A stretch of 64,000 nucleotides of DNA from Lewinella sp. IMCC34191 (lineage in GTDB: Bacteria > Bacteroidota > Bacteroidia > Chitinophagales > Saprospiraceae): positions 496,001-560,000 of the forward strand of contig NZ_QNQZ01000001.1 of assembly GCF_003390935.1 (NCBI RefSeq). The letters run 5' to 3'. Position 1 is the stretch's first letter. Every line of letters starts with the position of its first letter. Below the pieces are notes generated by a model. That model saw nothing but the letters and a program-made list of their open reading frames with translations, had not been told where the DNA came from and did no database searches. Shown piece after piece: positions 9,845 to 20,224 of this stretch. The translations under genes were made by a program, and so were the position numbers.

Positions 9845-9922
9845 CTCACGCTTATTGGAAAGAAACAAGTTAGTAGGTATAAAACGTAAGACGGTGGGGC
9901 TGGCGTCCGCCCCGGTCCGTTT

Positions 9923-10876
9923 TTAACCGACCGGGAAGGAGAGATTGAAGTCCGCAGTGGTCGTGGACTCCGCCTTGACCTGCAACAGACCGAGGTCGAG
10001 GCCGCCCGTGGCGGTCACTTTGAACTGCGCCTCGATCTCGAGGTCACCGTCAGAATCCTGGTCTTTGTAAGACACGGCAATCAGTTCGTAAGCACCGGCC
10101 TCGAGGAAAGACAGGGTGTATTCGTTATTCGCGTTCACCTTGCTGCTCGACACGGCATTCAGGAACAGCTCGTCGTCCCGATCCGCGGAAGCTTCCGTGG
10201 AGGTATAGGTGCCTTGCTTGTAGGCATAGACTACGATTTCCCCCTCCGATTCGGAGTTGTTGGTAACGGTGCCGGTCAGCATGCCGGTACGGTCCTTTTC
10301 GACGAAACGCAGTGACTGATTCAGCCGGGTGCCCGCGGCCAGTGCATAGGGCTCGGTTTCGTCCTGGGTGCGTACGAACGCCTTCCTTAGGTCAAAGTCG
10401 ATGACCGCGGTGACGGCAGCGTCAGCCGCCATGGAGAACTTGGATTCCTGGATGGTGATGACGCCATCGTTGGCTACCTGGAGGGCTTTCTTCTGGTTGT
10501 CGGGGTTGATGTAGTAGCAGCCGGGGCCGTTATTCACCGCTTTGGGATCGTCGTCGAGTACCAGCTCGATCTTATTGTAGTTCTTGGCGGCCAACTGCCC
10601 GCTGTAGAGCAGGTCGGTTTCCCCGTTGACCAGGGCGGACACTTCCACGGTACTGCGGTTGAAACCTTCGAGGGATTCGCCGTCTACTTTAATGTCGGCC
10701 ACGGTTACGACGACGGCCTTTACGTAGGCATCATCGATGGGCGCATCGGTCATTTCGACCCGGAAGTCGCCCTCTCTTTCGGTGGAGGGCGTCGCGGGGT
10801 CTTCTTTACAGCTAAAGGTCAGGAGAGGAAGGGTTAGGGCGAGGGTTACCACGCCGCTCAGGTTACTGAGTCGCAT
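9923..10876 (-). CDS. DUF4382 domain lipoprotein
   Basis: I use the ATG at 10874-10876, giving 317 residues that start MRLSNLSGVVTLALTLPLL with a lipobox ending in FSC. The longer upstream frame has no signal-like character. The domain after the lipid anchor (FRVEMTDAPIDDAYVKAVVV, then a conserved beta pattern with LLYSGQLAAKNYNKIELVLD) matches DUF4382, a family of secreted or anchored proteins of unknown function frequent in Bacteroidota. The C-terminal part (residues about 195-315: GMLTGTVTNNSESEGEIVVY, YTLSFLEAGAYELIAVSY) resembles a carboxypeptidase-regulatory-like beta-sandwich. It has no clear operon partner; a terminator-like hairpin separates it from the oxidoreductase gene downstream. 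Confidence 0.75.
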   Translation of the reverse strand: MRLSNLSGVVTLALTLPLLTFSCKEDPATPSTEREGDFRVEMTDAPIDDAYVKAVVVTVADIKVDGESLEGFNRSTVEVSALVNGETDLLYSGQLAAKNYNKIELVLDDDPKAVNNGPGCYYINPDNQKKALQVANDGVITIQESKFSMAADAAVTAVIDFDLRKAFVRTQDETEPYALAAGTRLNQSLRFVEKDRTGMLTGTVTNNSESEGEIVVYAYKQGTYTSTEASADRDDELFLNAVSSSKVNANNEYTLSFLEAGAYELIAVSYKDQDSDGDLEIEAQFKVTATGGLDLGLLQVKAESTTTADFNLSFPVG

Positions 10877-11061
10877 AAAGTAATTTTTACAATCCGAATG
10901 CATCAGGCACCGGATGGTATATGGGTAATCTATTCGAGTTCGTCGGGTCACATATAATGACCTACGCGAATATGTACCTCATAACGGGAAGTCCGCCCGA
11001 TGGAGTATGTCTTAATAGATCCCCTGGCACCGACGGACCCATCGCGCCTTACCTTGCCGCC

Positions 11062-12252
11062 ATGACCTATCCAACCATTACGCTTAAGAAGGGACGCGAG
11101 GGAGCCCTGCAACGCTTTTCCCCCTGGCTGTTTTCCGGATCGGTAGCCCACGAGGACGAGGGCATCGAGGATGGCGACACCGTACGGGTAGTCGACTCCG
11201 CGGGTAATTCCCTGGGAGTGGGCCACTACCAGGCGGGCAGTATCCGCGTACGTATGCTGCACTTCGGTGCCGACAATGCGCCCGCCGACCTACTGGCTTC
11301 TCGGCTGGAACGCGCCCTGGAATTGCGGGCCCGGCTGGGCCTGGCGGCGGACCCCCTCACGGATGCCTATCGCCTGGTCCACGCGGCGGGCGATCAGCTT
11401 CCGGGCCTTATCGTCGATCGCTACGGGCCGGTGGCCGTCGTCCAGTGCCACAGCATCGGCATGCACCACCAGCGGCAGCTGATCGCCGATACGCTGTTGG
11501 AGCGGGTTCCGCAAATCACCGCCGTATACGACAAAAGCGCGGCCGTGCTTCCGGAGCGCTACGCCCATACGATTTCCGACGGGATGCTCGGAGGCGAAAC
11601 CGTGACGGAGCTAACCGTGCGGGAAAACGGTCGCCGATTCCGCATTGACATCGCCGGAGGGCAGAAGACCGGTTTCTTCCTGGACCAGCGCGAGAACCGC
11701 TGGTTGCTCGGCGGCTACGCGCAGGATAAGGTCGTTCTCAATACCTTCTGCTACACGGGTGGCTTCTCCGTATACGCCCTTTTGGGCGGCGCGGCGCAGG
11801 TAGATAGCGTCGACCTGAGTGGGAATGCCATGGAACTCACCTCTACCAACGTCCACCTCAACGGGGATTTGGCCGACCGACACGCGGGGTATACCGCCGA
11901 CGTGATGGACTGGCTAAAGGAACACGGCCGCGAGCCGAAATACGATATCGTCGTCGTGGATCCCCCCGCCTTCGCGAAAAACAAACACCGTCGCCACAAG
12001 GCCGTCCAGGCCTACAAACGCCTGAATGCACGGGCCATGCAGGCCCTCAAACCCGGCGGCCTGCTATTTACCTTCAGCTGCAGTAGGGTAGTGGACCGGC
12101 AGTTATTTTACGACACCATCGTGGCCGCCGGCCTGGAGACCGGCCGTTCCGCCCGGGTGCTGCACCGACTGGGCCAGGGGCCAGACCACCCCGTGAACCT
12201 ATACCATGCGGAGGGGGAGTATCTGAAGGGATTGGTCCTGCAAGTTGACTGA
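11062..12252 (+). CDS. rlmI: 23S rRNA (cytosine-C5) methyltransferase RlmI-like
   Basis: Starting at the ATG at 11062 (MTYPTITLKKGREGALQRF) the protein is 396 residues, the same length as E. coli RlmI. It has an N-terminal PUA-like domain (RFSPWLFSGSV), a central EEHEE-type region with GQKTGFFLDQRENR, and a Rossmann methyltransferase domain with NTFCYTGGFSVYAL, the VDPPAFAKNK motif and FSCSR, where the catalytic cysteine of m5C methyltransferases sits. RlmI methylates C1962 of 23S rRNA in E. coli using S-adenosylmethionine. An in-frame upstream extension from 10921 adds a low-complexity stretch not expected in the family, so I rejected it. It is divergent from the DUF4382 gene. Confidence 0.87.
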   Translation: MTYPTITLKKGREGALQRFSPWLFSGSVAHEDEGIEDGDTVRVVDSAGNSLGVGHYQAGSIRVRMLHFGADNAPADLLASRLERALELRARLGLAADPLTDAYRLVHAAGDQLPGLIVDRYGPVAVVQCHSIGMHHQRQLIADTLLERVPQITAVYDKSAAVLPERYAHTISDGMLGGETVTELTVRENGRRFRIDIAGGQKTGFFLDQRENRWLLGGYAQDKVVLNTFCYTGGFSVYALLGGAAQVDSVDLSGNAMELTSTNVHLNGDLADRHAGYTADVMDWLKEHGREPKYDIVVVDPPAFAKNKHRRHKAVQAYKRLNARAMQALKPGGLLFTFSCSRVVDRQLFYDTIVAAGLETGRSARVLHRLGQGPDHPVNLYHAEGEYLKGLVLQVD

Positions 12253-12274
12253 CCGCTTCGGGGAAATGCCCTTT

Positions 12275-12294
12275 ACCTGCGCTCCGCCGCCAAA
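12275..12294 (+). repeat. dispersed GC-rich repeat copy B (intergenic)
   Basis: ACCTGCGCTCCGCCGCCAAA, identical over 20 bases to the copy at 54121-54140. It lies 23 bases after the rlmI stop, in the gap before tamB. Confidence 0.75.
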
Positions 12295-12431
12295 CCTTCT
12301 CGGGCCCGGGGCTTTGGGGAGGTTGCCGGTATCGGATAGGCACTCGGGGTCAACCGGAGGCCAGTATTGGCAGCGGGATGACAGGACGTAAGCCTTTGCA
12401 TTTTCCTTGCCCCGACCCAACGAACACCCCT

Positions 12432-12465
12432 TTTGGCTAACCGTTACGGTACAATACTACTTTTA
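12432..12465 (+). promoter_or_regulatory. possible Bacteroidota-type promoter of tamB-tamL
   Basis: TTTTG at 12431-12435 and TACTTTTA at 12458-12465, spaced 22 bases. The second box matches the TAnnTTTG -7 element except for its last base. It ends 15 bases before the TTG start of tamB. Confidence 0.35.
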
Positions 12466-12479
12466 CAAGCATACCCCAA

Positions 12480-15400
12480 TTGGCTGCAAGCATAGGTAAA
12501 AAAATAGGCAGGTTTATATTCTGGCTGGTCGTTTCCGTAATGGGACTGCTGGTCCTGGTTTTCCTGCTCATTCAACTTCCGTTTGTTCAGGACCGGCTGA
12601 CACGGGAGGTGGAGAAGATCGCGGCGAGTACCCTGGGAACCGACGTGGGCATCGGCGAGATCGACCTGCAATTCCCCTCCAATCTTTCGGTCAACGACGT
12701 CTACGTCAATCACCCCGACGGCGATACCATCGCCCGGCTGGGGCACCTCGGCGTGGGGCTGGATATGTTCGCGCTGCTGCGCTCCACGGTGGATATCACT
12801 ACCGTCGAGATCAATGACGTGTACGCTAACGTGGTCACCACGGACTCGACCAGCAACATCGCCTTTCTGATGGAGGCGTTTGCTACGGATTCCACGGCCA
12901 CTCCCGCTGCGGCTCCCGTCGATACCACGGCAGGCGGGGGCTTTACGATCAACCTGAACGGGGCCAAACTCCTGCTAACCAATGCGGACATATACTACCA
13001 GGACGACCCGATGGGGATCCTGGCCGACGTGACCGCCCAGCGCCTGGAGGGCGAGATCGACGAAGCCGATCTGGAAACGATGGATTTCGCCATTGATTAC
13101 CTGGAACTGGAAAGCGCGGATGCCGCCATTGCGATCGGCGAAAGCAGTACGCCCACCGATACGACGGCGGAGTCGGCGCCCATGGCCCTGGCCGCGGGCC
13201 GGGTAACGATATCCGAGAGCAATTTCTCCATTCGTATGGATTCGCTCGATATTACGACGGGTCTGCCTTACGTCAACCTTGAAGGTGCCGACCTGTTGCT
13301 GGGCGATAGCCTGGCCTTCAACGGCGAGTTGTTCCAGATGCGCGAATTCGGGTTCCGGATGGATACCCCGCTACCGGAACTGGAAGGGCCCGGGATCGAC
13401 TATAACCACCTGGCGCTTACCGATGTCGAGGTCGAAGCAACCGATATCGCCTACATCGTCGATTCCCTTCACCTCAACCTGCGCCAGCTGCAGGCTAAAG
13501 AGCGTAGCGGGCTCGAGATCCTGCGGACCGAGGGGATTGTAGAATACGATCCCACTTACCTGGGGCTAGAAGGCTTTCTGCTGCGGACCAACAACAGTGA
13601 GCTCACCAGCGACAACACCGCCATTAAATACGACTTCGCCTCGGCGAATATCGAAGAGATGGTAGCCCGTGCCCAGTTGGACGGCTACCTCGGTCTGCAG
13701 GACGTAGCCCTGCTTGCCCCCGATCTGGCCGAGGTGCCCGTAGTCGGTAACAATACGGAGCAACGAGTGACCTTTTCCGTGCGGGCTAACGGTACGACAC
13801 GCGCGCTGGACATCGGCCGTATCCAGATTGACGGGCCCGGCATCAAGGTCCGCGCCAGTGGTAACGCTACGGATGTCCTTGATCCCGAACAAGTGGGAGG
13901 GCGTCTCTACCTGCGCGAATTCAGTCTCACCCCCGGCCCGCTGCTGCCACTGCTACCCAGCGGTACGCTGCCCCCCGATATCGACTGGCCGCAGCGCATC
14001 GTAGCCGAAGGAACCGCCACCTACCAGGGCGAGCGCCTCGAACTGGACCTGTACGCCATCGAAAACCGCACCTTCGGTAACGGGCTCAACAGCCGGGTAC
14101 GCACCAGCGGAGTTATCAACGGACCGCAGAACTTCCCCAATACCCGTCTCAACGTACGGCTCGATACCCTGCTCGCTACCCGGGCCACGATATTGGCCTA
14201 CATCCCCCCCGGGACGCTGCCGGAAGACTATACCATTCCCAATTTCGTGCGCGGAAGCGGATCGGTCACCGGTCCCATGGACAACCTGGACGTAAACCTG
14301 CAGCTTAACCTGCCCGGTGACAGCACCTACGCCCGCATCAACGGCAACATTCGGAATGCCCTGGATCCGGATAATCTGGCGCTCAATATGGAGGTTACCG
14401 ATCTGGGGATCAACATTGCGGACGTACGGTCTATTTTACCGGATAGCCTTATCCCGGATAACATCAATCTGCCGAGCCTGCGCGTACGTAACGCCAGCAT
14501 CTCCGGTTCCCTGACCGATCTGACCTTCAACGTTCCGCTCGAAACCACCAACGGGGACTGGAACCTGAACGGCCGGTATAATCCCCAGGACCTCGACGTA
14601 AACGCCGATCTGAGCAATGTCAATCTGCCCGACCTATTCACTGGGCCTATGCGCGATTCTCTTCTGTCGCTTGATTTGGGTCCGCTCGATTTCCGTGCCC
14701 AGGTGAATGGACAATTGGAACCGGCCATGGATCTCGAACTGGATGCTACGGTGATGCAATTCGAGGGGGATTCGCTGGCTGACGTGGCCGCCTCCATTAC
14801 CGACAGCCGATACCAGGCCACCTTCGACCTGATGCACCCCGACATGCTGGCGGAGGGCAGTGCCCGGTACATCATCGCCGCGGACAGCACCGTATTCGCG
14901 GAAGCGATCGTCGACATCCAGCGCATCGATCTGGGCCGGTGGAACCTGATGAACGATCTGGTCATCGAGGGTGACGTGGTGGCGCGGACCGAAGGCATAG
15001 ATGTATACGGCATGGACGCCTTCGTCGATCTGGACGATATTATCCTACTCGGGCCGGAGGGAAGTGTCTTTGTCGACAGCCTGCGCCTGACCGCCTCGCT
15101 CCACGATTGGGACAATGAAATCTATCTACGCTCGGACGTGATGGACGGGGAGGTACTCGGTTACTTCGATCCCCTGGTCACCCCGGAAAAGATCGTGCAA
15201 TTTATCATGGCCTATTGGGACGAAAGCCTTCGGCAGCCCGACCCGGTGGAGAATGGGGATAGGGTAGACGTGGCCTTTCAGCTGAAGCGTCCGCAGGTAC
15301 TGACCAGCGGTTTGGTCCCCGGCCTGACCCAGCTTTCGCCCTTGGAGTTTAGCTTCCTCTACCGCGACGCGAATCCGGAACTATTAATGAAGTTGTCCGT

Positions 15401-17756
15401 TCCTGAAATCGTTTTTGCCGGACTGGAAGCCCGCAGCCTGGACTTTACGGCCGTCGGCGATACCGTGTCGATGAATTTCGATGCCAACTGGGACGACGTG
15501 AGTTACAATGAGCAGATCGAATTGGGACGCACGGTAATATCCGGTGAAACGATCGACAATGAACTACTGGTGGAGCTCAAGCTCTACAGCGAAAACGACA
15601 GCCTAAGGCACTACCTGGGCACCTATATCGACCAGGCAAGCGACACGCTGCTGGTCCGGCTGGATGAGGAGCAGATCATCAACTTCGAAAGCTGGATGGT
15701 TCCGGCCACGAACCAGATCACGATGGTCGATTCGACCCTACTGATCCGGGATCTAGCGCTCCGTCATCAGGGGCAGTCACTGGAGGCGGAAACGACCGAG
15801 TTGAATGACGTCATGATCACCTTCAACGACTTCAACCTGCGCACGCCCAGCCGGCTCATTTTTTCCGAGGAGGAGACCGCCGCGGGTATCCTGAACGGAA
15901 CGGTAGGGCTCGATAACGTGCTGACCAACCTGGGCATCCGTACGGACCTCAGCATTGACAGCCTCGCCTGGTCCGGCACGCTTCTCGGGGATCTTACGGC
16001 GGACGTCACCTCCGGGAACGAACAGACCTACGATCTGGACATCGGTCTTCAGGGTGGCGGCAACGACGTAAGCATCGACGGTACCTACGAACTCAACGGA
16101 CCGATGGACATCATGGTCGACGTCAATGCCCTGCAGATGAAGAGCGCCGAACCCTTTAGTCTGGGCTACCTGCAAGATACGCGCGGGTTCATGGAGGGGC
16201 AGATCGCCGTCAGTGGCACCGCACTCGATCCGAGCCTCGACGGGCGCCTTTCCTTTAACGACGCCAGTCTGATCATCAGCCTGCTTGGCGAACGCTTCCA
16301 ACTCGGTACGAACCCCATCATCTTCGAGGGTGACCGCATCACCTTCAGCAATGGCCTCCAAATCTTTGACTCGAAAGGAAACGACGCGGAAATTTCGGGT
16401 AACATCTCGCTTAATGGATTGAATGACATTCAACTCGATCTGCTGGTAGTGGCCGAAGACTTTACGGCCATTAATTCTACCAAGGACCAGAATCCGGATT
16501 ACTACGGCAACATGTCCGTGGATGCCCGCGTGGAAATCGGCGGAACGGCCACCCTCCCAGTCGTTGAGGTGGATGCTACCACGAACGAAGGATCGGATAT
16601 CACCTATGTGTACACCGTGCCCTCGCAGGGACTGGTGGACGTCGAGGGAATCGTGGATTTCGAGGAACGCTACCAGTGGGCCGAGATCCTGCGGCGCGAC
16701 ACGATCACCACGGACGACAGTCTAGGGGTCAGCCGCGCGGGCCTCGACCTGACGCTCAATCTGGCCATTGATCCGAACCTGGAGGTGACCGTAGTGGTCG
16801 ACCCGGTCACCGGCCAAACCTTTACCGGCCGCGCGGAGGGCGATATGACCCTGAAGATCAATCCCGACGGCAGCCAGGAAGCAACCGGCAGGGTAGAGCT
16901 GGTGGAGGGTACGTACGACTTCGTCTACCAAGTAATCAATAAAGAATTCACCGTCGTGCCCGGCTCGACGGTCACCTTCAACGGTGACATCGCGAACCCA
17001 ACGCTCGACCTGACGATTCGCCACCGGGTAGTGACCTCAGCACTTCCCTTGGTGGAGACGATGAATGGTAATGTACAGGACGCGGGGGCCCTGCGACGCA
17101 AGCAAACGTTCTTCGTGGTTATCGGACTGAAGGGTGATCTGCAATCCAGTGATCTCACAACCGACGTGACCTATCCGGAAGACGAATATGGTAACTTGGG
17201 TATCAGCTCGGTGGACGACGCATTAGGTCAGTTACGTCAGGACGATAGTCGCCTCACCGGTACGGCATTCCGGTTGCTGGCCTTTGGTGGCTTCAACGTG
17301 CCCCTCATCGACCAGGGTGGGGGAGATGGTACGAGCCTCGCCAACACCACGCTCAATAATGCCCTCGGCGGGTACCTGAATAACCTGGCCGACCAGTATG
17401 TCGGTTTTGTCGACCTGGATTTTGGCCTCGATAGCTACCAAGATACCGATGGAACCACCAATACGAATCTGCGCATCAGTCTTCAGAAAACCCTGTTTGA
17501 CGACCGGGTCATCGTAAGCGTAGACGGAGTAGCCGGGAACGATGCCGACGAAGTAGCCGGCACTTCCCAGACGTACCTGGACAACATCACCGCGGAGTAC
17601 CTCATCAACGACGACGGAACTTTCCGGCTTAAATTTTTCAACGACCGCGACCGCGATGTCCTCATCGGCGGAAACGTACTCCGGTACGGTGGTCGGCTTA
17701 CCTTCAGCAAAGAATTCGACCGGTTCTTTTGGAGCAGTAAAAACAGCGGTAAATGA
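12480..17756 (+). CDS. tamB: translocation and assembly module protein TamB (DUF490)
   Basis: A 1758-residue protein with an N-terminal membrane anchor (FIFWLVVSVMGLLVLVFLLI) and then an AsmA-like start (IAASTLGTDVGIGEIDLQF). The rest is a very long series of amphipathic beta repeats. The C-terminal 300 residues match the TamB/DUF490 domain (VNKEFTVVPGSTVTFNGDI, NPTLDLTIRHRV) and end in RYGGRLTFSKEFDRFFW. TamB-type proteins span the periplasm as a hydrophobic groove and are implicated in lipid transfer and outer-membrane protein assembly. The start is TTG; I see no better in-frame ATG nearby. Its stop overlaps the start of the TamA-type gene (ATGA), as expected for partners of one complex. 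Confidence 0.9.
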   Translation: MAASIGKKIGRFIFWLVVSVMGLLVLVFLLIQLPFVQDRLTREVEKIAASTLGTDVGIGEIDLQFPSNLSVNDVYVNHPDGDTIARLGHLGVGLDMFALLRSTVDITTVEINDVYANVVTTDSTSNIAFLMEAFATDSTATPAAAPVDTTAGGGFTINLNGAKLLLTNADIYYQDDPMGILADVTAQRLEGEIDEADLETMDFAIDYLELESADAAIAIGESSTPTDTTAESAPMALAAGRVTISESNFSIRMDSLDITTGLPYVNLEGADLLLGDSLAFNGELFQMREFGFRMDTPLPELEGPGIDYNHLALTDVEVEATDIAYIVDSLHLNLRQLQAKERSGLEILRTEGIVEYDPTYLGLEGFLLRTNNSELTSDNTAIKYDFASANIEEMVARAQLDGYLGLQDVALLAPDLAEVPVVGNNTEQRVTFSVRANGTTRALDIGRIQIDGPGIKVRASGNATDVLDPEQVGGRLYLREFSLTPGPLLPLLPSGTLPPDIDWPQRIVAEGTATYQGERLELDLYAIENRTFGNGLNSRVRTSGVINGPQNFPNTRLNVRLDTLLATRATILAYIPPGTLPEDYTIPNFVRGSGSVTGPMDNLDVNLQLNLPGDSTYARINGNIRNALDPDNLALNMEVTDLGINIADVRSILPDSLIPDNINLPSLRVRNASISGSLTDLTFNVPLETTNGDWNLNGRYNPQDLDVNADLSNVNLPDLFTGPMRDSLLSLDLGPLDFRAQVNGQLEPAMDLELDATVMQFEGDSLADVAASITDSRYQATFDLMHPDMLAEGSARYIIAADSTVFAEAIVDIQRIDLGRWNLMNDLVIEGDVVARTEGIDVYGMDAFVDLDDIILLGPEGSVFVDSLRLTASLHDWDNEIYLRSDVMDGEVLGYFDPLVTPEKIVQFIMAYWDESLRQPDPVENGDRVDVAFQLKRPQVLTSGLVPGLTQLSPLEFSFLYRDANPELLMKLSVPEIVFAGLEARSLDFTAVGDTVSMNFDANWDDVSYNEQIELGRTVISGETIDNELLVELKLYSENDSLRHYLGTYIDQASDTLLVRLDEEQIINFESWMVPATNQITMVDSTLLIRDLALRHQGQSLEAETTELNDVMITFNDFNLRTPSRLIFSEEETAAGILNGTVGLDNVLTNLGIRTDLSIDSLAWSGTLLGDLTADVTSGNEQTYDLDIGLQGGGNDVSIDGTYELNGPMDIMVDVNALQMKSAEPFSLGYLQDTRGFMEGQIAVSGTALDPSLDGRLSFNDASLIISLLGERFQLGTNPIIFEGDRITFSNGLQIFDSKGNDAEISGNISLNGLNDIQLDLLVVAEDFTAINSTKDQNPDYYGNMSVDARVEIGGTATLPVVEVDATTNEGSDITYVYTVPSQGLVDVEGIVDFEERYQWAEILRRDTITTDDSLGVSRAGLDLTLNLAIDPNLEVTVVVDPVTGQTFTGRAEGDMTLKINPDGSQEATGRVELVEGTYDFVYQVINKEFTVVPGSTVTFNGDIANPTLDLTIRHRVVTSALPLVETMNGNVQDAGALRRKQTFFVVIGLKGDLQSSDLTTDVTYPEDEYGNLGISSVDDALGQLRQDDSRLTGTAFRLLAFGGFNVPLIDQGGGDGTSLANTTLNNALGGYLNNLADQYVGFVDLDFGLDSYQDTDGTTNTNLRISLQKTLFDDRVIVSVDGVAGNDADEVAGTSQTYLDNITAEYLINDDGTFRLKFFNDRDRDVLIGGNVLRYGGRLTFSKEFDRFFWSSKNSGK

Positions 17757-20137
17757 TCGGTAGAGTATGGCTTGCCCTGATCGCGCTTAGCGCGATGGGG
17801 TGTAACGTGACGCAGTTTCTTCCACCGGATGAATATCTCTACGCAGGGGCGACGGTTGACGTGACGGCACCGGATTCGGTAGACGCCAGCCAGCTGACCA
17901 CAGAATTAGAGTCCGCGGCTAACCAGCGTACCAACGCCAAAATTCCGGTGATCGGCTACCGGAATGTGTGGCGGTGGTACAAGTTTGAGGCTAAGAAGGA
18001 GGCCAAGCCCGAAAAGTACGAGGAGGACCCCACCGAGGAACGTGGCGAGGAGCCCATCTTTTTCGACGCTACGGTCGCGGAGGGCCTGACCAATCTGATG
18101 GCGAACCGCGCGGCAAACAACGGATATTTCCAGAATGATGTCACCTACACAATCGATACCGCTTACGAATCCAGGGAGATCGAAGTCCATTACGATGTAG
18201 AAGTCGGCGGTCCCTATTTGTTGGATAGCGTACAGCATGTGTGGTTGGACACTTCCGTAGCGAGAATCCTTACGGAGCAACAGGAGGAATCCGTTCTGGA
18301 GCAAGGCCAGCAGTACGATCTCGATCGGCTGAAGGCGGAGCGGCAACGCTGGAGGCAGGCTCTCTTGGATAACGGATATTTTTACGCCAGCGAGGACGAT
18401 TACATTTTCCTGGCCGATACGGTGGCCGGCAATCACGACGTCAACCTGCTGGCCAAGCTGAAAACGGAAATTCCGGAAGAACACCTTATCCGCCAGCGGA
18501 TCTTGGAGATCAACGTCTACCCCGATTTTGACGTCCAGGACACTTCTAACCGAAGCCGGCTACCTCTTCAGCAGGTCGGCGGGCTCAACATTTACTGCGA
18601 TGAATGCCCGCTCCGCCCGTCGATTTTGGACGAAGGGTTCGCCACCGAGGCCGGCTTCCTCTACAGCCCGGATTTACACCGCAAAACGCTGCGGCGGCTG
18701 GCCAGTTACAATACCTTCCGGTACATCAGCCTGGATTACAACCCCGTACCCAATTCCGACAGTTTACTGATTCTCAATGCTTACATGCAGCCGCTTCCCC
18801 GCCGCCGCTTTGAGGGCGAACTGGGGCTGACCTACAACAACGCGCAGTATATCGGACCGAACGTCCGGCTGGCCTACACCAACCGTAACCTCCTGCGGGG
18901 GGCGGAGTTGCTGCGCCTCGAGGGTGACTTCAGTTATGCGGTTTTCTTGGGCAACAGCGACGATATCCGGGTACCCCGTTCGGGAATCTACGGCCTGACC
19001 GCAACGCTTGACGTCCCGCGGCTCTGGTTGCCGAAACGTCGGAAGCTGATCCCCCGGGTCATGACCAGCGGAACCCGCATTTCGCTGGGAGCAAAAGTGG
19101 AACGGCTCGACCTGACCCTGAGTAAATTCAGCCAGGAGATCGATCAGTTGGCGCTGACCGAACTTCCGGCTCTCCTGGAAGCAGATCCGGAGGCTTCGGA
19201 GACGGTGAGCCTCCTGCAACTGCGCGCTGAGTATGGCTACACCTGGCAACGTAGGGTTAAGAAATCCCACATCCTCAATCCATTTTCTTTTCGGTTTCAG
19301 AATCCCGTCGTAGGAAATTCCGAAGTGTTGGACATCGCCCGCAATCTGGGCCTCGCCCCCGGGCAGGACGATGCCACCGCCGGCGCGAGCCGGTTCGACC
19401 GTATGCTCGTGTACTCACCTAACTATACGCTTACTTACGACACCCGACTGGATGGAGAAGACGTCAGTAACTTCTTCTGGCAGCAGTATCTGTCGATGAA
19501 CTGGAATAACATCTTTCCGGTCACCGATGCCGTCGACGCGTCGCGTATCACCAGTATTTACCCGCAGGTCGAGACCGATTTGCGCTATTACCACAACTTC
19601 AGCGCCTCCTCCCAATTGGCCATGCGACTGCACGGGGGAGTAGCCTATCCCATTACCGACCGTGCGATCGTTCCTTACTTCGATCTCTATACGGTGGGCG
19701 GACCTAACAGCCTGCGCGGTTTCGTGCCGCGTCAGCTCGGCCCCGGCCGTACCGCGCCCGTCAACAATAACCTGCTGACCTTCGGTGGCTTTGGTAACCT
19801 GATGCTGGAGTCAAGTATTGAGTGGCGCCAAAAACTGAATTCCCTGATCGAGGTCGCCGCCTTCCTGGACGCGGGCAACGTGTGGACGTACAAGACGGAA
19901 GCCGAACCCCTCAACACCGATTTCCGAAGCACGACCTTTATCAAGGAGTTAGCCATGGACTATGGATTTGGGTTCCGTTTCGACCTGACCTTCCTCATCT
20001 TCCGATTGGACTTTGCCAAACCATTCCAGATCCCCTACGAGGAAACGGTAGCCGATTTCCGGATCCCGCGCAAATTCGTGGGTGACCCCGTGGATGACAG
20101 CTGGCGCCTGGTGATCGGTTTCGGATATCCCTTTTAA
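17753..20137 (+). CDS. tamL: Omp85-family outer-membrane assembly protein, lipidated TamA type (TamL)
   Basis: A 794-residue protein. The N-terminus MIGRVWLALIALSAMGC is a lipoprotein signal with a cysteine at residue 17, as in the Bacteroidota TamL variant of TamA. POTRA-like repeats follow (residues about 40-350), including a charged insert rich in Lys/Glu around residue 85. The C-terminal half is a 16-stranded-barrel domain of the D15/BamA type: RRFEGELGLTYNNAQYIGPN, and VGGPNSLRGFVPRQLGPG with the conserved RGF motif of the L6 loop, ending in GFGYPF with a terminal aromatic residue. It overlaps tamB by four bases (ATGA), so the two are translationally coupled. Acts in the outer membrane. 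Confidence 0.88.
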   Translation: MIGRVWLALIALSAMGCNVTQFLPPDEYLYAGATVDVTAPDSVDASQLTTELESAANQRTNAKIPVIGYRNVWRWYKFEAKKEAKPEKYEEDPTEERGEEPIFFDATVAEGLTNLMANRAANNGYFQNDVTYTIDTAYESREIEVHYDVEVGGPYLLDSVQHVWLDTSVARILTEQQEESVLEQGQQYDLDRLKAERQRWRQALLDNGYFYASEDDYIFLADTVAGNHDVNLLAKLKTEIPEEHLIRQRILEINVYPDFDVQDTSNRSRLPLQQVGGLNIYCDECPLRPSILDEGFATEAGFLYSPDLHRKTLRRLASYNTFRYISLDYNPVPNSDSLLILNAYMQPLPRRRFEGELGLTYNNAQYIGPNVRLAYTNRNLLRGAELLRLEGDFSYAVFLGNSDDIRVPRSGIYGLTATLDVPRLWLPKRRKLIPRVMTSGTRISLGAKVERLDLTLSKFSQEIDQLALTELPALLEADPEASETVSLLQLRAEYGYTWQRRVKKSHILNPFSFRFQNPVVGNSEVLDIARNLGLAPGQDDATAGASRFDRMLVYSPNYTLTYDTRLDGEDVSNFFWQQYLSMNWNNIFPVTDAVDASRITSIYPQVETDLRYYHNFSASSQLAMRLHGGVAYPITDRAIVPYFDLYTVGGPNSLRGFVPRQLGPGRTAPVNNNLLTFGGFGNLMLESSIEWRQKLNSLIEVAAFLDAGNVWTYKTEAEPLNTDFRSTTFIKELAMDYGFGFRFDLTFLIFRLDFAKPFQIPYEETVADFRIPRKFVGDPVDDSWRLVIGFGYPF

Positions 20138-20224
20138 TCCTTTTCCGGAAGGCTTAGCTAGCCGATTTGCGTTCGGCGAATTTGAATTTTCACCTAACAA
20201 TACTGGCTGACGAACTACTTCGGG

